From contig NZ_JAEMHM010000025.1 of NCBI RefSeq assembly GCF_016458275.1, positions 24,233-88,232 on the forward strand: DNA of 64,000 nt, read 5' to 3'. Shown here one piece after another: positions 18,299-27,165 of the stretch. The notes below the pieces were generated by a model that worked only from the letters and a program-made list of their open reading frames with translations, was not told the DNA's origin and did not search any database. Numbering within the stretch: position 1 is the first letter of the stretch; every line of letters starts with the position of its first letter. Origin of the DNA: Geomesophilobacter sediminis. GTDB taxonomy: Bacteria > Desulfobacterota > Desulfuromonadia > Geobacterales > Geobacteraceae. A program made the position numbers and the translations under genes.

Positions 18299-18603
18299 GC
18301 AAACCTCCTATCTCAATGGACAATTGACCATGGTCCCTCATCCGCAGTGTTACTTTATATCGGCAGCAACGCCGATTCCCTGAGGCCCGATGCCGGTAAG
18401 CTTTCAGCTCCCCCATTGGAAAAAAGAGGGCTGGGATTTAGGTTCTGAGGCGTGTCAATGCTCTGAAAACGCACTCCCTCAAAGGCAAATCCCCCTCAAT
18501 CCCCCTTTGCTAAAGGGGGACTTAATCGGCCTTACCTCTACCGAGAAAGGTCCGACCCGCTGCGACAAAACGGTTTTCGTTGTCAATTGTCAATTATCCA
18601 TTG
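18299..18603. other. Gap with dispersed repeats between coaX and birA
   Basis: No gene is seen. Near 18316-18335 lies CAATGGACAATTGACCATGG and near 18581-18609 the related TTGTCAATTGTCAATTATCC tract, so the two ends of the gap carry similar inverted AATTGACAAT-type repeats. CCCCCTTTGCTAAAGGGGG at 18502-18520 is a short palindrome of the dispersed intergenic type. Confidence 0.5.
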
Positions 18604-19587
18604 TCAATTGATCAGACTTACATCTCCTGAGAGAACCGTTTCCAGCTTGCCGTCGGAAAGCCGCACCAAAAGCGCGCCGAACGCATCGAGCCCTTCCACG
18701 ACCCCGGAGAACTCGCGCTCGCCGCAGCTCACCTTGACGCCTCGGCCGCAGATCCGGGAGCGCTCCAGCCATTCGGACCGGATCGGCGCCTCGCCTTCCT
18801 TCAGGAAAACCTCGTAGAGCCGGTCCAGTTCAGCCAAAAGCGTCCGGGCAAACTGGACCCGGTTCACTTCCACCCCACCCGCCTCGAAAAGCGAGGTCGC
18901 CGGATGGCGCAGGGTGGTGCCGAACTGGTCGGCACGCATGTTCAGGTTCACCCCGATCCCGAGCACGACGAAGTTCACTTTCTCGGTTTCGGCGTTCATC
19001 TCGTTGAGCAGGCCGGCGACCTTCTTACCCGACACCAGGATGTCGTTGGGCCATTTGATCTGGGGCGTGACGGTAGTGCAGGCTTCGACGGCGCGCGCAA
19101 CGGCTACGACGGAGAGGAAGGTGAGCTGACAGGCGGCTACGGGGGAGATCGGGGGACGCAGGATGACGGAGCAGTAGAGGTTTACTCCGGGGGGGGAAAG
19201 CCAGACGCGACCGAGCCTCCCCTTCCCTGCCGACTGGGCGTCGGCGATCACCACGGTTCCCTCGACGCCACCTTCCTCGGCAAGCTTGAAGGCAACCGCG
19301 TTGGTGGATTCGGTTTCCTTGAGGCAGATGACGGAACCGCCGATGCGGCGGGCTGGCAGCCCTGCCATGATCTGCCGCGGGGTGAGGCGATCCGGCGCGG
19401 CAACCAGCCGGTATCCCTTGGCGGGCACCGCCTCGATGTGGTACCCCTGTGCCCTCAGCCCTTTCATGTGTTTCCAGACGGCGGTCCGGGAGACCCCCAG
19501 GTGCCGGCTCAGTTCCTCACCCGAGACGAAGCCTTCCCCCTCCCGGAAGAGTCCCAGTATCCCCTCGTCGACATCCGCCCCTTTCAA
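18604..19587 (-). CDS. birA: Biotin-protein ligase / biotin operon repressor
   Basis: A 327-residue protein. An N-terminal winged helix (VSGEELSRHLGVSRTAVWKH) could bind DNA, so it may be a bifunctional repressor. The ligase domain has the biotinyl-AMP loop SAGKGRLGRVWLS and KWPNDILV, and ends with the SH3-like C-terminal domain. The start is best placed at TTG 19587: it overlaps the nadC stop as TTGA and sits five bases after GGAGG within the nadC end. Earlier in-frame codons fall in nadC coding sequence. The nadC-birA pair is therefore translationally coupled. Confidence 0.93.
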   Translation of the reverse strand: MKGADVDEGILGLFREGEGFVSGEELSRHLGVSRTAVWKHMKGLRAQGYHIEAVPAKGYRLVAAPDRLTPRQIMAGLPARRIGGSVICLKETESTNAVAFKLAEEGGVEGTVVIADAQSAGKGRLGRVWLSPPGVNLYCSVILRPPISPVAACQLTFLSVVAVARAVEACTTVTPQIKWPNDILVSGKKVAGLLNEMNAETEKVNFVVLGIGVNLNMRADQFGTTLRHPATSLFEAGGVEVNRVQFARTLLAELDRLYEVFLKEGEAPIRSEWLERSRICGRGVKVSCGEREFSGVVEGLDAFGALLVRLSDGKLETVLSGDVSLIN

Positions 19588-20414
19588 CGATCCTCCATGA
19601 GCATGGAGATATCCATCGCCCGGACCGAGTGGGTCAGCGCCCCGACCGAGATGATGTCGACGCCGGTTTCGGCGATGGCGCGGATGGTCTGCAGGTTCAC
19701 GCCGCCGGAAGCCTCGACGAGGGCCCGTTTGCCGATCACCAGCACGGCCTCGGTCATCTCGGCCAGCGTCATGTTGTCGAGCATGATGATGTCGGCGCCC
19801 GCCTCCAGGGCAAGGCCTACCTGCTCCAGGGTTTCCGTCTCGATCTCGATCTTCAGGGTATGCGGAACGTAGGCGCGGGCGCGCCGGATCGCCTCGACGA
19901 CGCCGCCGGCCGCGGCGATGTGGTTTTCCTTGATGAGCACGCCGTCGTACAGGCCGGTGCGGTGGTTGATGCCGCCGCCGACACGAACCGCGTACTTCTC
20001 GAGCACCCGCAGTCCCGGGGTGGTCTTCCTGGTATCGACGACGCGGGCTCCGGTGCCGGCGACCTCGCGGACGTAGGCCGCGGTCTGGGTGGCGATGCCG
20101 CACATCCGCTGCAGGAAGTTGAGCGCAACCCGCTCGCCCTGGAGCAGCGCGGAGCCGTCGCCGACCACCTCGGCGATCAGGTCCCCCTTCTGCAGCTGGT
20201 AACCGTCGTGGAAATGGGCGGTGAACTCCGCAGTCGGGTCGACCATGGCGAAAACCTGCTCCGCCACGGCGATCCCGGCCAGAACCATCGACTCCTTGGC
20301 GATCAGGCGGGCGCGCATCCGGCGCGGAGTCGGCAAGATGGCGAGCGTGGTAACGTCGCCGGTATGGATGTCCTCGGCGAGGGCATTTTCTATGATGCGA
20401 TCAAGTCCATTCAT
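19584..20414 (-). CDS. nadC: Nicotinate-nucleotide pyrophosphorylase (carboxylating)
   Basis: A 276-residue quinolinate phosphoribosyltransferase, the step making nicotinate mononucleotide in de novo NAD synthesis. Motifs include EDIHTGDVTT at the N-terminus, RVALNFLQRMCGIAT, DTRKTTPGLR, GGGINHRTGLYDGVLIKENH and EIETETLEQ. The ATG at 20414 has GGGGGAAAG upstream and gives the expected N-terminus; an upstream in-frame start at 20474 would add 20 unconserved residues. It overlaps the birA start by 4 bases. Confidence 0.95.
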   Translation of the reverse strand: MNGLDRIIENALAEDIHTGDVTTLAILPTPRRMRARLIAKESMVLAGIAVAEQVFAMVDPTAEFTAHFHDGYQLQKGDLIAEVVGDGSALLQGERVALNFLQRMCGIATQTAAYVREVAGTGARVVDTRKTTPGLRVLEKYAVRVGGGINHRTGLYDGVLIKENHIAAAGGVVEAIRRARAYVPHTLKIEIETETLEQVGLALEAGADIIMLDNMTLAEMTEAVLVIGKRALVEASGGVNLQTIRAIAETGVDIISVGALTHSVRAMDISMLMEDR

Positions 20415-20492
20415 TAAATCTTTCCCCCAGTCGTAAGGCATATTTTTATAGCACAGCTGGACCATGCCCCGCAACCGGTAATAAAGATTGAA

Positions 20493-21023
20493 CTACTGGC
20501 GCCAACCCGCCGGAACACCGGCTTCATCGGCATTCTGCTCCAGCACTTTGAGCTGCCTTTCCAGATCGGCCAGGCGCGCGTTGTCGGCATCGATCTCAGC
20601 CTGGGCCATGTTGACCGCCTCACGGTCCCTGCCTCTCATGAAGATGGCGCGTTTGCGGCGCAATTCCACCAACTGGGTCTGTTTCTGATCGATTGCCGCC
20701 TTCAGGTTCTGGATCTCCTCCCGCAAGGTCCGGAACCGCTCGCCCCACCACCCGCGGACATGCCCGCCGTGGCTCGGCTCCGCGTGGTTTGCCCCGGGCG
20801 GTGGTGCCGGCGGAATGGCATTTTGGGTTGCCGGGTTGGGTGCCTTCACTTTCCCATCGTTTTCCCTGCGAATCGCCTTGCCGCGGTAGGTTTTCGGGAT
20901 CGAGTCGGGGTCGTCGGTGAAGTTGGTGACCCCGTTGGCGTCGGTCCACTGGTATATGGGGGCGGCCGCAATGGATGATGAAAAAACCGCGATAAAACAG
21001 AGAGCTGTGAGAAATCTATTCAT
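20493..21023 (-). CDS. DUF4124-domain periplasmic protein with coiled coil
   Basis: A 176-residue exported protein. It has a signal peptide (about 1-20), then the DUF4124 motif IYQWTDANGVTNFTDDPDSIP. A Pro-rich linker follows, then a coiled coil at about 95-170 (REEIQNLKAAIDQKQTQLVE). ATG at 21023, with GGAGG seven bases upstream. DUF4124 proteins are common in Geobacter and beta-proteobacteria and have no clear role. It diverges from the cytochrome gene. Confidence 0.8.
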   Translation of the reverse strand: MNRFLTALCFIAVFSSSIAAAPIYQWTDANGVTNFTDDPDSIPKTYRGKAIRRENDGKVKAPNPATQNAIPPAPPPGANHAEPSHGGHVRGWWGERFRTLREEIQNLKAAIDQKQTQLVELRRKRAIFMRGRDREAVNMAQAEIDADNARLADLERQLKVLEQNADEAGVPAGWRQ

Positions 21024-21090
21024 GTCGCTACCTCCGGAACAGTCGACGACGGTGGAAGTAAAAAGATAAATTTGATCCAATACTTTTGAA

Positions 21091-21119
21091 TTGACGAGTT
21101 CCGTCGCACTGTGTATATT
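21091..21119 (+). promoter_or_regulatory. Sigma-70 type promoter for the cytochrome gene
   Basis: TTGACG (21091-21096), 17-base spacer, TATATT (21114-21119), about 60 bases before the ATG. Confidence 0.6.
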
Positions 21120-21178
21120 ACTGCGGCTGTAGCCAAACCCCGGGCATTTAACAAATACAACGCCTTAAGGAGAGTACC

Positions 21179-22192
21179 ATGCAGTTTCGTCTTGCCATCT
21201 TCCTATTGATCCTGTGTACTATGCCCCTCACAGTCTGGGCGGTCGAGACTAAAGACATCAAGTTCCCGATCAAGGGCGCGGAGCCGGTTGTCTTCAGCCA
21301 TGAAATTCACCTGAGGAAATATAACAACAATTGTAAGGTCTGCCACAACGCGATCTTCAATCTGAAAGAGCGTCACCACTTCACCATGGCAGAGATGGAA
21401 AAGACCAAATCCTGCGGTGCCTGCCACACGGGCGTGAAGGCATTCAGCGTAGCCGATGAGAAGGCCTGCGTAAACTGCCACAAGGGCGCTACCAAGAGCA
21501 TCACCTTCAAGATCAAAAACACTCCGGACGTCACCTTCGACCACGTCTTCCACGTCAAGAAGACCGGCGGCCAGTGCAAAGCCTGCCATAACGCCAACTT
21601 CGTGCGCGGCAACGGCCACTGGTCCATGGCACAGATGGAAAAGGGCAAGTCCTGCGGCATTTGCCACAACGGCAAGCGGGCCTTCACCGCCAACGGCAAC
21701 TGCAACCAGTGCCACAAGGGGATGAAGCCGCACGACATCAACTTCAAGTTCGCCGGGATCAGCCCGGTCACCTTCAGCCACGACTACCACCTGAAGAAAT
21801 ACAAGTGCCAGGACTGCCACACCAAGCTCTTCCCCTACAACACCGCCACGAAGTTCACCATGAACGACATGGCCCAGGGGAAATCCTGCGGTGGCTGCCA
21901 CAACGGCAAGGCCGCCTTCACCACCACCGGGGCCTGCTACAAGTGCCACCAGGGCTTCAAGCCGGGCGTGGTCACCTTCCAGCTGAAAAAAGGCTACGTC
22001 AAGTTCAGCCACGACAAGCACGTCAACAACTACGGCTGCGCCGACTGCCACACCAAGCTCTTCCCGTATTCCCACGGGCAGAAGCAGTACACCATGCACC
22101 AGATGGAGCAGGGGCGCTCCTGCGGTGCGTGCCACAACGGCCAGGACGCCTTCCCGACCTCCGGCGACTGCGACCGCTGCCACAACAACTAG
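21179..22192 (+). CDS. Dodecahaem c-type cytochrome (four c7-type triheme repeats)
   Basis: A 337-residue exported protein with a signal peptide (about 1-21). It contains twelve CxxCH motifs in four repeats of three. Each repeat reads roughly VxFSHxxHxxK...CxxCH...MxxMxxGKSCGxCH...CxxCHKG, the c7-type triheme 'nanowire' pattern known from Geobacter. Single His residues upstream of the CxxCH motifs (FSHEIH, FDHVFH, FSHDYH, FSHDKH) are likely distal haem ligands. Such proteins carry electrons through the periplasm during extracellular respiration. It is a single gene with its own promoter and terminator. Confidence 0.93.
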   Translation: MQFRLAIFLLILCTMPLTVWAVETKDIKFPIKGAEPVVFSHEIHLRKYNNNCKVCHNAIFNLKERHHFTMAEMEKTKSCGACHTGVKAFSVADEKACVNCHKGATKSITFKIKNTPDVTFDHVFHVKKTGGQCKACHNANFVRGNGHWSMAQMEKGKSCGICHNGKRAFTANGNCNQCHKGMKPHDINFKFAGISPVTFSHDYHLKKYKCQDCHTKLFPYNTATKFTMNDMAQGKSCGGCHNGKAAFTTTGACYKCHQGFKPGVVTFQLKKGYVKFSHDKHVNNYGCADCHTKLFPYSHGQKQYTMHQMEQGRSCGACHNGQDAFPTSGDCDRCHNN

Positions 22193-22215
22193 AAGAAGTT
22201 CTCAGATAGAAGCAA

Positions 22216-22249
22216 GAAAGGCGGGACCGAATCGGTCCCGCCTTTTTTT
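22216..22249 (+). terminator. Rho-independent terminator of the cytochrome gene
   Basis: AAAGGCGGGACCGA/TCGGTCCCGCCTTT forms a 14-bp stem with a run of seven T; it starts 24 bases after the stop. Confidence 0.9.
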
Positions 22250-22258
22250 GTTCCGTTG

Positions 22259-22440
22259 CCCCTCGCCTTCCGGGAGAGGGTCGGGGTGAGGGAGCGGTTT
22301 TAGCTCGTTCCCAAGTTCCAGCCTTGGGAACGCAATCTTTCTCGAAGCTCCTCCTTCGTGAGGCTTCTATACAAAGCTGGAGCTTTGAACGGCAGTGTCG
22401 TTCTCAAGGTGGACCTCGGGAACGAGATTTAATAGATCCG
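22259..22440. repeat. Composite of dispersed intergenic repeats
   Basis: The gap holds a GGGAGAGGGTCGGGGTGAG tract, then TCGTTCCCAAGTTCCAG/CTTGGGAACG and a later GGGAACGAGA copy. AAAGCTGGAGCTTTGAA, a palindromic core, lies between. I see no gene in it; it looks like repeat debris. Confidence 0.45.
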
Positions 22441-22442
22441 GC

Positions 22443-23840
22443 TTATGCCTCTCGAAGCAGGCGCAGGAAAGATTCCTTCATCTGCGCGTTCACCGCTTCG
22501 CTCCCGTCCCTTCCGCAGGTGCCGATGTGCTCGGCAGCTACCTTGCCTTCCCCCTTCAAGAAGTACTCCGTGGCGATCTCCTTCATCCCGGCGCAGACCT
22601 TGGCGACCTTCGGGTCCCGGAAGGTGAATGATGCTTCGAAAGGAAGGCGTTCATCCTTCAATAGGCGTCCTTCCCTTTCGAAGCGCTCCCAGCTTCTCGA
22701 TCCATAGAGAACGATCTGGCTGTGATAGAGAAGGTTCACGGTCCGATCCGGATCGCTCAGAAGACCGAGCTCTTCGAGAAACCGGAAGTTCTCCCCCACC
22801 TCATCCAAGGTCGTGTCGGGCTCGAACATGATGAAGCCGACGTGGAGGTTGATCCCCACCTGCTGCACCGACTTCACGGCGCGGACGATATCTTCCTTGG
22901 TAACCCGCTTGTTCATCCGCCGCAGGGCGGCATCGCATCCGGACTCGACCCCGAGAAAGATATCGGTGGCGCCGTCACTACCCAAATCCTCCAGCAGGTC
23001 CCTATCGACCGTATCGACCCGGCACTCGAATCCAAAGCCAACCCGCCTCTGAGCGAGGAGTTTCCCGATCCGCCGTACCCGCTCCTTTTCCGCGGCGCCG
23101 ATGCCAAAAAAGGTGGGATCGATGAAATATGCGTGGTCGGCCTTCCTTCGGGCGAGACGGGCGTCCAGCTCGGCCTCCAGCGACTCGACGGCTCGTACCC
23201 GGCGCCCCGGAGCCCCGTAGTACGTAGGAATGAAGCAAAAACCGCAATTCCCGAAACATCCCCGGCTGGCGGCAACGTTGATGCTGCTGAGGCCGGCGTT
23301 GATGCCGACGTCATCGGGAATCGGGAGCCACGATAGGTCACGATGAACCTCCCGGCGTCGAAACGGCTCTCCCGGCAAGGCCACGCCGGCAATTCCGGTC
23401 GGTCTCCCCTTGCATTCCATGCTTAGCAGTAATTCTTTTAGGCTCGCCTCAAACTCACCGATCAACAGACAATCCAGGCCACCGGCGAATCCGAACAGGG
23501 CAGCGCCGGCCAAGGTGGGAAAAAGTCCGAAGGCACCGACGATGACGTGGCGCTCGCGCTGCAAAAGATCGATAATGCCGGCGACCCGGCCGTCGTTGCC
23601 CCAGCTGTAAACCCAATGAAAAAGGACGAGATCGGCACCGGTGGCAAGGATGGCGGCGGCAAGGGACGCGTCACCTTCGGCGGACCGGGTGAAGTCGAGA
23701 TGACAGGTCTCCCAGCCGGCCTCGCGGGCGACGGCCAACGCATAGCCGCTGTTGAGGCTCGCGGAGAGGGGGGCATTGGCGACGTCGTTGTAATGCTCAA
23801 TGGTGAGCGGCCTGGGATTTTCGACGATGACTATTTTCAT
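22443..23840 (-). CDS. B12-binding-domain radical SAM protein
   Basis: A 465-residue enzyme. The N-terminal about 150 residues resemble a cobalamin-binding Rossmann domain (GADLVLFHWVYSWG, then HVIVGAFGLFPTLAG) without an obvious DxHxxG. The radical SAM cluster CFGNCGFC is near residue 187, followed by FFGIGAAEKERVRRIGKLL and the SAM-contact motif FLGVESG. Members of this class methylate or rearrange unactivated carbons in lipids, hopanoids and secondary metabolites. The ATG at 23840 is about 20 bases from GAGGAGG, so initiation may be weak. It is downstream of the methyltransferase-DUF2284 gene by 296 bases. Confidence 0.85.
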   Translation of the reverse strand: MKIVIVENPRPLTIEHYNDVANAPLSASLNSGYALAVAREAGWETCHLDFTRSAEGDASLAAAILATGADLVLFHWVYSWGNDGRVAGIIDLLQRERHVIVGAFGLFPTLAGAALFGFAGGLDCLLIGEFEASLKELLLSMECKGRPTGIAGVALPGEPFRRREVHRDLSWLPIPDDVGINAGLSSINVAASRGCFGNCGFCFIPTYYGAPGRRVRAVESLEAELDARLARRKADHAYFIDPTFFGIGAAEKERVRRIGKLLAQRRVGFGFECRVDTVDRDLLEDLGSDGATDIFLGVESGCDAALRRMNKRVTKEDIVRAVKSVQQVGINLHVGFIMFEPDTTLDEVGENFRFLEELGLLSDPDRTVNLLYHSQIVLYGSRSWERFEREGRLLKDERLPFEASFTFRDPKVAKVCAGMKEIATEYFLKGEGKVAAEHIGTCGRDGSEAVNAQMKESFLRLLREA

Positions 23841-23910
23841 AGGATTGGGAACCGGTGCCTCCTCGCGTGCGACATTGGTCGCGATCTGGGGGGGTGATCG
23901 CTTGCTCTGG

Positions 23911-23971
23911 TCGGAGCGACACTCCTGTCGCGACCTGCAGCAGGGAATCGCGACCGGAAGGTCGCTCCTGC
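23911..23971. repeat. REPIN-type inverted pair of REP-like palindromes
   Basis: A forward element (23911-23933: TCGGAGCGACA, CTCC, TGTCGCGA) and a reverse element (23947-23971: TCGCGACC, GGAA, GGTCGCTCCTG) face each other across 13 bases. Two inverted REPs are the mobile unit described as a REPIN. Confidence 0.65.
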
Positions 23972-24042
23972 CGCGTTTGGCGCATGCTCGGACTAATAAT
24001 CTGCTCAAGCGGTCTAAGACGGTCAGCGCCCGGCTCGGGGCG

Positions 24043-24070
24043 CATCGCGCCTGGAAAGGCGCTCCCACAA
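24043..24070 (-). repeat. REP-like palindrome
   Basis: On the minus strand: TTGTGGGAGCGCC, TTTCCA, GGCGCGATG; nearly identical to the element at 7001. Confidence 0.6.
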
Positions 24071-24136
24071 GTGAAGGGCCCTTCTCCTTTGCGCTCCTCA
24101 GCGCGCCCTTTTGCGGTGGGCTTTTGCATTCAACTT

Positions 24137-25657
24137 TCAATCCACCAGCAGCATTCCTACGTACTGGACAAAATCGTCCTTTTCCTTCACCGGCCGCAGG
24201 TTGATCCCGCAGCTGGCGGCCAACTCGAAGACGTCGCACCCACACGATTCCAGCGAAGGGCGCCGCTTCTCCGGAAAGGCGCAGCGCGGTTCGGGACAGC
24301 TCTCGCACCAGACGCAGGGACCGCCGGAGAAAACCAGCGCCTTTTTCATCCCCTGCAGAAAAGCCCGTTTCTCCAACTCCAGCAGCCGTTCCTGAAAATC
24401 GCGCAACGGCGGCTGCCCCACCACCAACAAGGCACGCCGGTAGGAAGTAAGTAGTTCGGCAAACTCCCCGGCATCCATGGAGTGCGGCGGGCAGCTCCAT
24501 TTCCGCCCGTAAAGGCCGCATCCGTAGCGGCACTTCGCCTTAACCCACGGCTCGACCCGAATTGAGTCGGCGGGAAGGGGCTTGGCATCGATGAGCCCCA
24601 AGGCTAGAGCCTCCCGTTGCAAGAGGGGCAACGGATCACTGACGGCGCCGACCAGTGGCCGGGCCGAGGCAACCACCACACTGGAGGCGGAAGGGAGATG
24701 GTACTCGGACGCATGACAAAATCCGGCGCCATCGAGGAGCCGCTTGGTCTCGTCGATGCCGTAGGTGCGGCCGCTGTAGGTGTTCGCCAGCATGTGCCCG
24801 TCATATAAGGCGCTGAAGTCGTTCGCGTCGGAAAAGAAGTCGTGTACCACCACCAGGCCGTCCGAAGCGACGAGATCCTTGAGCCGTCCCAGGATGTCGG
24901 CCGTTTCGGCCGCGTTATAGCAATGAAGGACGTTGGAGAAGAGCAAAACCGATGCCTGCCCCCTCCAGGCGGCGCACAGCTGCGCGCTCTCCTCGGCATC
25001 CAGGATGTTGCAAGGCCGTGTGGTTACCGCGGGATAGCCCTCCAGGGCACTCAAAGTGAGCACGTCGGCTAAATCGCACGCCACGGCGTCCCAATTCGGG
25101 TGCCGCTCCAGAAATGCCTTGAGATAGGTTCCGTCGCCGGAGCCGACATCGATGATCGTCCCGTGCTCCGGCAGAAAGTCGAGGGCGGTCCAAAGCTCAT
25201 CGGCGCGCACCACGGCCGCCTGGTGCATGGCGCCCTGGAAAAGACGCAGCCGTTCCCGATACTCGGCCTCGGGAAGCTCTGCCTGGCGGGCCCCCTGCCC
25301 CTCGACCAGGACCGTGTCGAGCGCCGCCCATTTCGCCATAACCACTTCCTCGAAATTGACGACGTCAAGCTGGCTCAGGGGAGCATCCTTCAAGAGAAAC
25401 TTGCGGGAAAACTGGGAGAGATAGTAGTGGTCGGCGTAACGTTCCAGCAGTCCGGCCGCGGTGAGTAGATCGAGAAACCTTTTCCCCTCCGGCTCCTTCA
25501 TGCCGGTCCTTTTAATAATGCCGGCAGCGTTGCCGTCGGAGCCAACGGCCTCGAAAACACCGAGACGTACGGCATGCCGAACCAGCTGAAAAACGCGATA
25601 TCCGGCAACGACTTGGGAGAATTTGAGATAGGAGTTTTCCGACGGTGCTATTTTCAT
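24137..25657 (-). CDS. O-methyltransferase fused to a DUF2284 metal-binding domain
   Basis: A 506-residue two-domain protein. Residues 1-340 resemble hydroxyindole/caffeate-type O-methyltransferases: an N-terminal winged helix (VRLGVFEAVGSDGNAAGII), SAM motif I TIIDVGSGDGTYLKAFLERH near 163, and VVVHDFFSDANDFSALYDGH where the catalytic region lies. Residues about 365-506 are DUF2284, a Cys-rich region with CRYGCGLYGRKWSCPP, CVWCESCPEPRC and ESCGCD, probably an iron-sulfur or zinc site. DUF2284 usually occurs alone. The radical-SAM neighbours suggest a specialised-metabolite, lipid or cofactor modification pathway, but the substrate is unknown. Confidence 0.85.
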   Translation of the reverse strand: MKIAPSENSYLKFSQVVAGYRVFQLVRHAVRLGVFEAVGSDGNAAGIIKRTGMKEPEGKRFLDLLTAAGLLERYADHYYLSQFSRKFLLKDAPLSQLDVVNFEEVVMAKWAALDTVLVEGQGARQAELPEAEYRERLRLFQGAMHQAAVVRADELWTALDFLPEHGTIIDVGSGDGTYLKAFLERHPNWDAVACDLADVLTLSALEGYPAVTTRPCNILDAEESAQLCAAWRGQASVLLFSNVLHCYNAAETADILGRLKDLVASDGLVVVHDFFSDANDFSALYDGHMLANTYSGRTYGIDETKRLLDGAGFCHASEYHLPSASSVVVASARPLVGAVSDPLPLLQREALALGLIDAKPLPADSIRVEPWVKAKCRYGCGLYGRKWSCPPHSMDAGEFAELLTSYRRALLVVGQPPLRDFQERLLELEKRAFLQGMKKALVFSGGPCVWCESCPEPRCAFPEKRRPSLESCGCDVFELAASCGINLRPVKEKDDFVQYVGMLLVD

Positions 25658-25910
25658 TGGTCCTCTTGAGAATCCTGCATGGGGAAGCGGGCATACTACC
25701 GCATGCCGCGGCTCGAAGCAACGGGATTGGCCGAATTAAGCGAGCCGTTACCGGAAATAAACCGGTCAAGCGGCAGCACCGGAATGGGCGCAGCCAGCGG
25801 CGCCCCGCCCAATTCCGCCACCCGCCCCCCGGCCATAAAAAAAGGAGCCGGACCAGCCGACTCCCTTTGGACACCAAGATTGAAACCCGGGCCGTTGCGG
25901 GCGGCCTGGT

Positions 25911-26879
25911 TCACCAGACACCCAGCCGCCACAAAACCCTCAACACGACGAAATCGACCTTGCGCAGCACCTTGGATTTCTCGATCAGTTCCTTCCTCGT
26001 CTGGTACAGCCACCCGTGGAAGCGCCCGTACAGGGCTGCATCCCCCTTGCCGGTCCCCTCCTCCTTCATGACCCCGAGGTGGTTCCAAGGCTCCCACTCT
26101 TCGGCACTTTTTACCGCGCCAGGAGATAGCTTCTCGGAAACCACCTGAACCTTTCCTTTCTTTGCCTTGGGCGACTCGACATGAAGCAGCTTGCGGTAGT
26201 TGGTCTCGGAAACCACGTCGTGCCCCTCGGCCAAGGTGGCCGGCGCGTACGGAACACTGGCGCCGCAGTGCAGGCAGTACCGGTCCTGCTGGTCCTGGAA
26301 GGCGGCGGGATCCTTCTTCCACCAACCGCGCTCGATCAAAAGTCCTCCCGGCCCATCGAAAAGCACGTCCATGGCCGCGGCAATCTCACAAAAAAAGCAC
26401 CCTTTGGGATTGATCGCCGCGGACCAACGCTGGTCCACCCAACATCGAGCCAGCAAGCGGGCGACACTCGCCGGATCGTCGATGACGTCGCTGATGCTCA
26501 GGAGCATGGGGTGATGCTTTTGGGTGACATCGCGGTGATCGTTGTAAATGACGTTCGAGCCGAAGGTTTTCCGGATGACACCGCGGTACTTCCCCCAGTT
26601 ATGCCCTGAGGTCCACAGAAACCGGCGGTCCGGCGGCAGCATCTTCCTTACCAGGGCGCAGATTTCAACGAAACGGGGGTGCAGCGTCGGCTCCCCACCC
26701 ATGATCCCGACCCCGCCCGGGAAGTCGAGCAGCGAATCGATCGCCCGCTCTACCACCTTGAACTCCATGAAATACGGCGCACGGTGGTGGCCGACGAACC
26801 TGGAGCAGTTGGAACACTGGTTCACACAGGCGTTGGTGATCTCAATCTGGACGACCTTCTTTTCTCGCACCGGTTTCAT
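25911..26879 (-). CDS. Radical SAM protein with C-terminal cysteine cluster
   Basis: A 322-residue enzyme. The 4Fe-4S motif CVNQCSNC is near residue 19, followed by FPGGVGIMGGEPTLHP, the GGE motif that contacts SAM. The C-terminal half has CFFCEIAAAMD and YCLHCG, a possible auxiliary cluster. The ATG at 26879 is chosen because GGAGGAAGAG directly precedes it. It is first in the leftward series with the fusion gene and the B12 radical SAM, though gaps of about 250-300 bases separate them. Substrate unknown. Confidence 0.85.
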   Translation of the reverse strand: MKPVREKKVVQIEITNACVNQCSNCSRFVGHHRAPYFMEFKVVERAIDSLLDFPGGVGIMGGEPTLHPRFVEICALVRKMLPPDRRFLWTSGHNWGKYRGVIRKTFGSNVIYNDHRDVTQKHHPMLLSISDVIDDPASVARLLARCWVDQRWSAAINPKGCFFCEIAAAMDVLFDGPGGLLIERGWWKKDPAAFQDQQDRYCLHCGASVPYAPATLAEGHDVVSETNYRKLLHVESPKAKKGKVQVVSEKLSPGAVKSAEEWEPWNHLGVMKEEGTGKGDAALYGRFHGWLYQTRKELIEKSKVLRKVDFVVLRVLWRLGVW

Positions 26880-27165
26880 CTCTTCCTCCCGGCCGCCTGC
26901 GCCAAAGCTTCTTCGTTGCCTCGACGTTATCAGCAGCACCGGCGGCCAAACCGTTAATCAAACCTAATCATATCTCCAACGTGAACATCTTCATTCGCCC
27001 GTGCCTATGTCCGCTCTAATGGCTCACATTGCGCTGGAAGAGTCGTCAAAACGCAGTCAAGGAGCAGAGTTGAGAATGGATCTCGGCTTCGTAGCACCCG
27101 AATTCCTACTGCGCGTGCCACAAGGCCAGACACCTCACCACTTTGCCCGTGAATCCGGGGTTGCT

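Noticed and set aside
18604..20103. 500-residue birA product
   Set aside because: The extra N-terminus is an out-of-frame reading of nadC. TTG at 19587 with GGAGG gives the expected length.
22443..24533. Radical-SAM protein with a long N-terminal extension
   Set aside because: The open frame continues to 24533, but beyond 23840 it covers REP-like repeats and the antisense frame of the methyltransferase gene and has no coding character.
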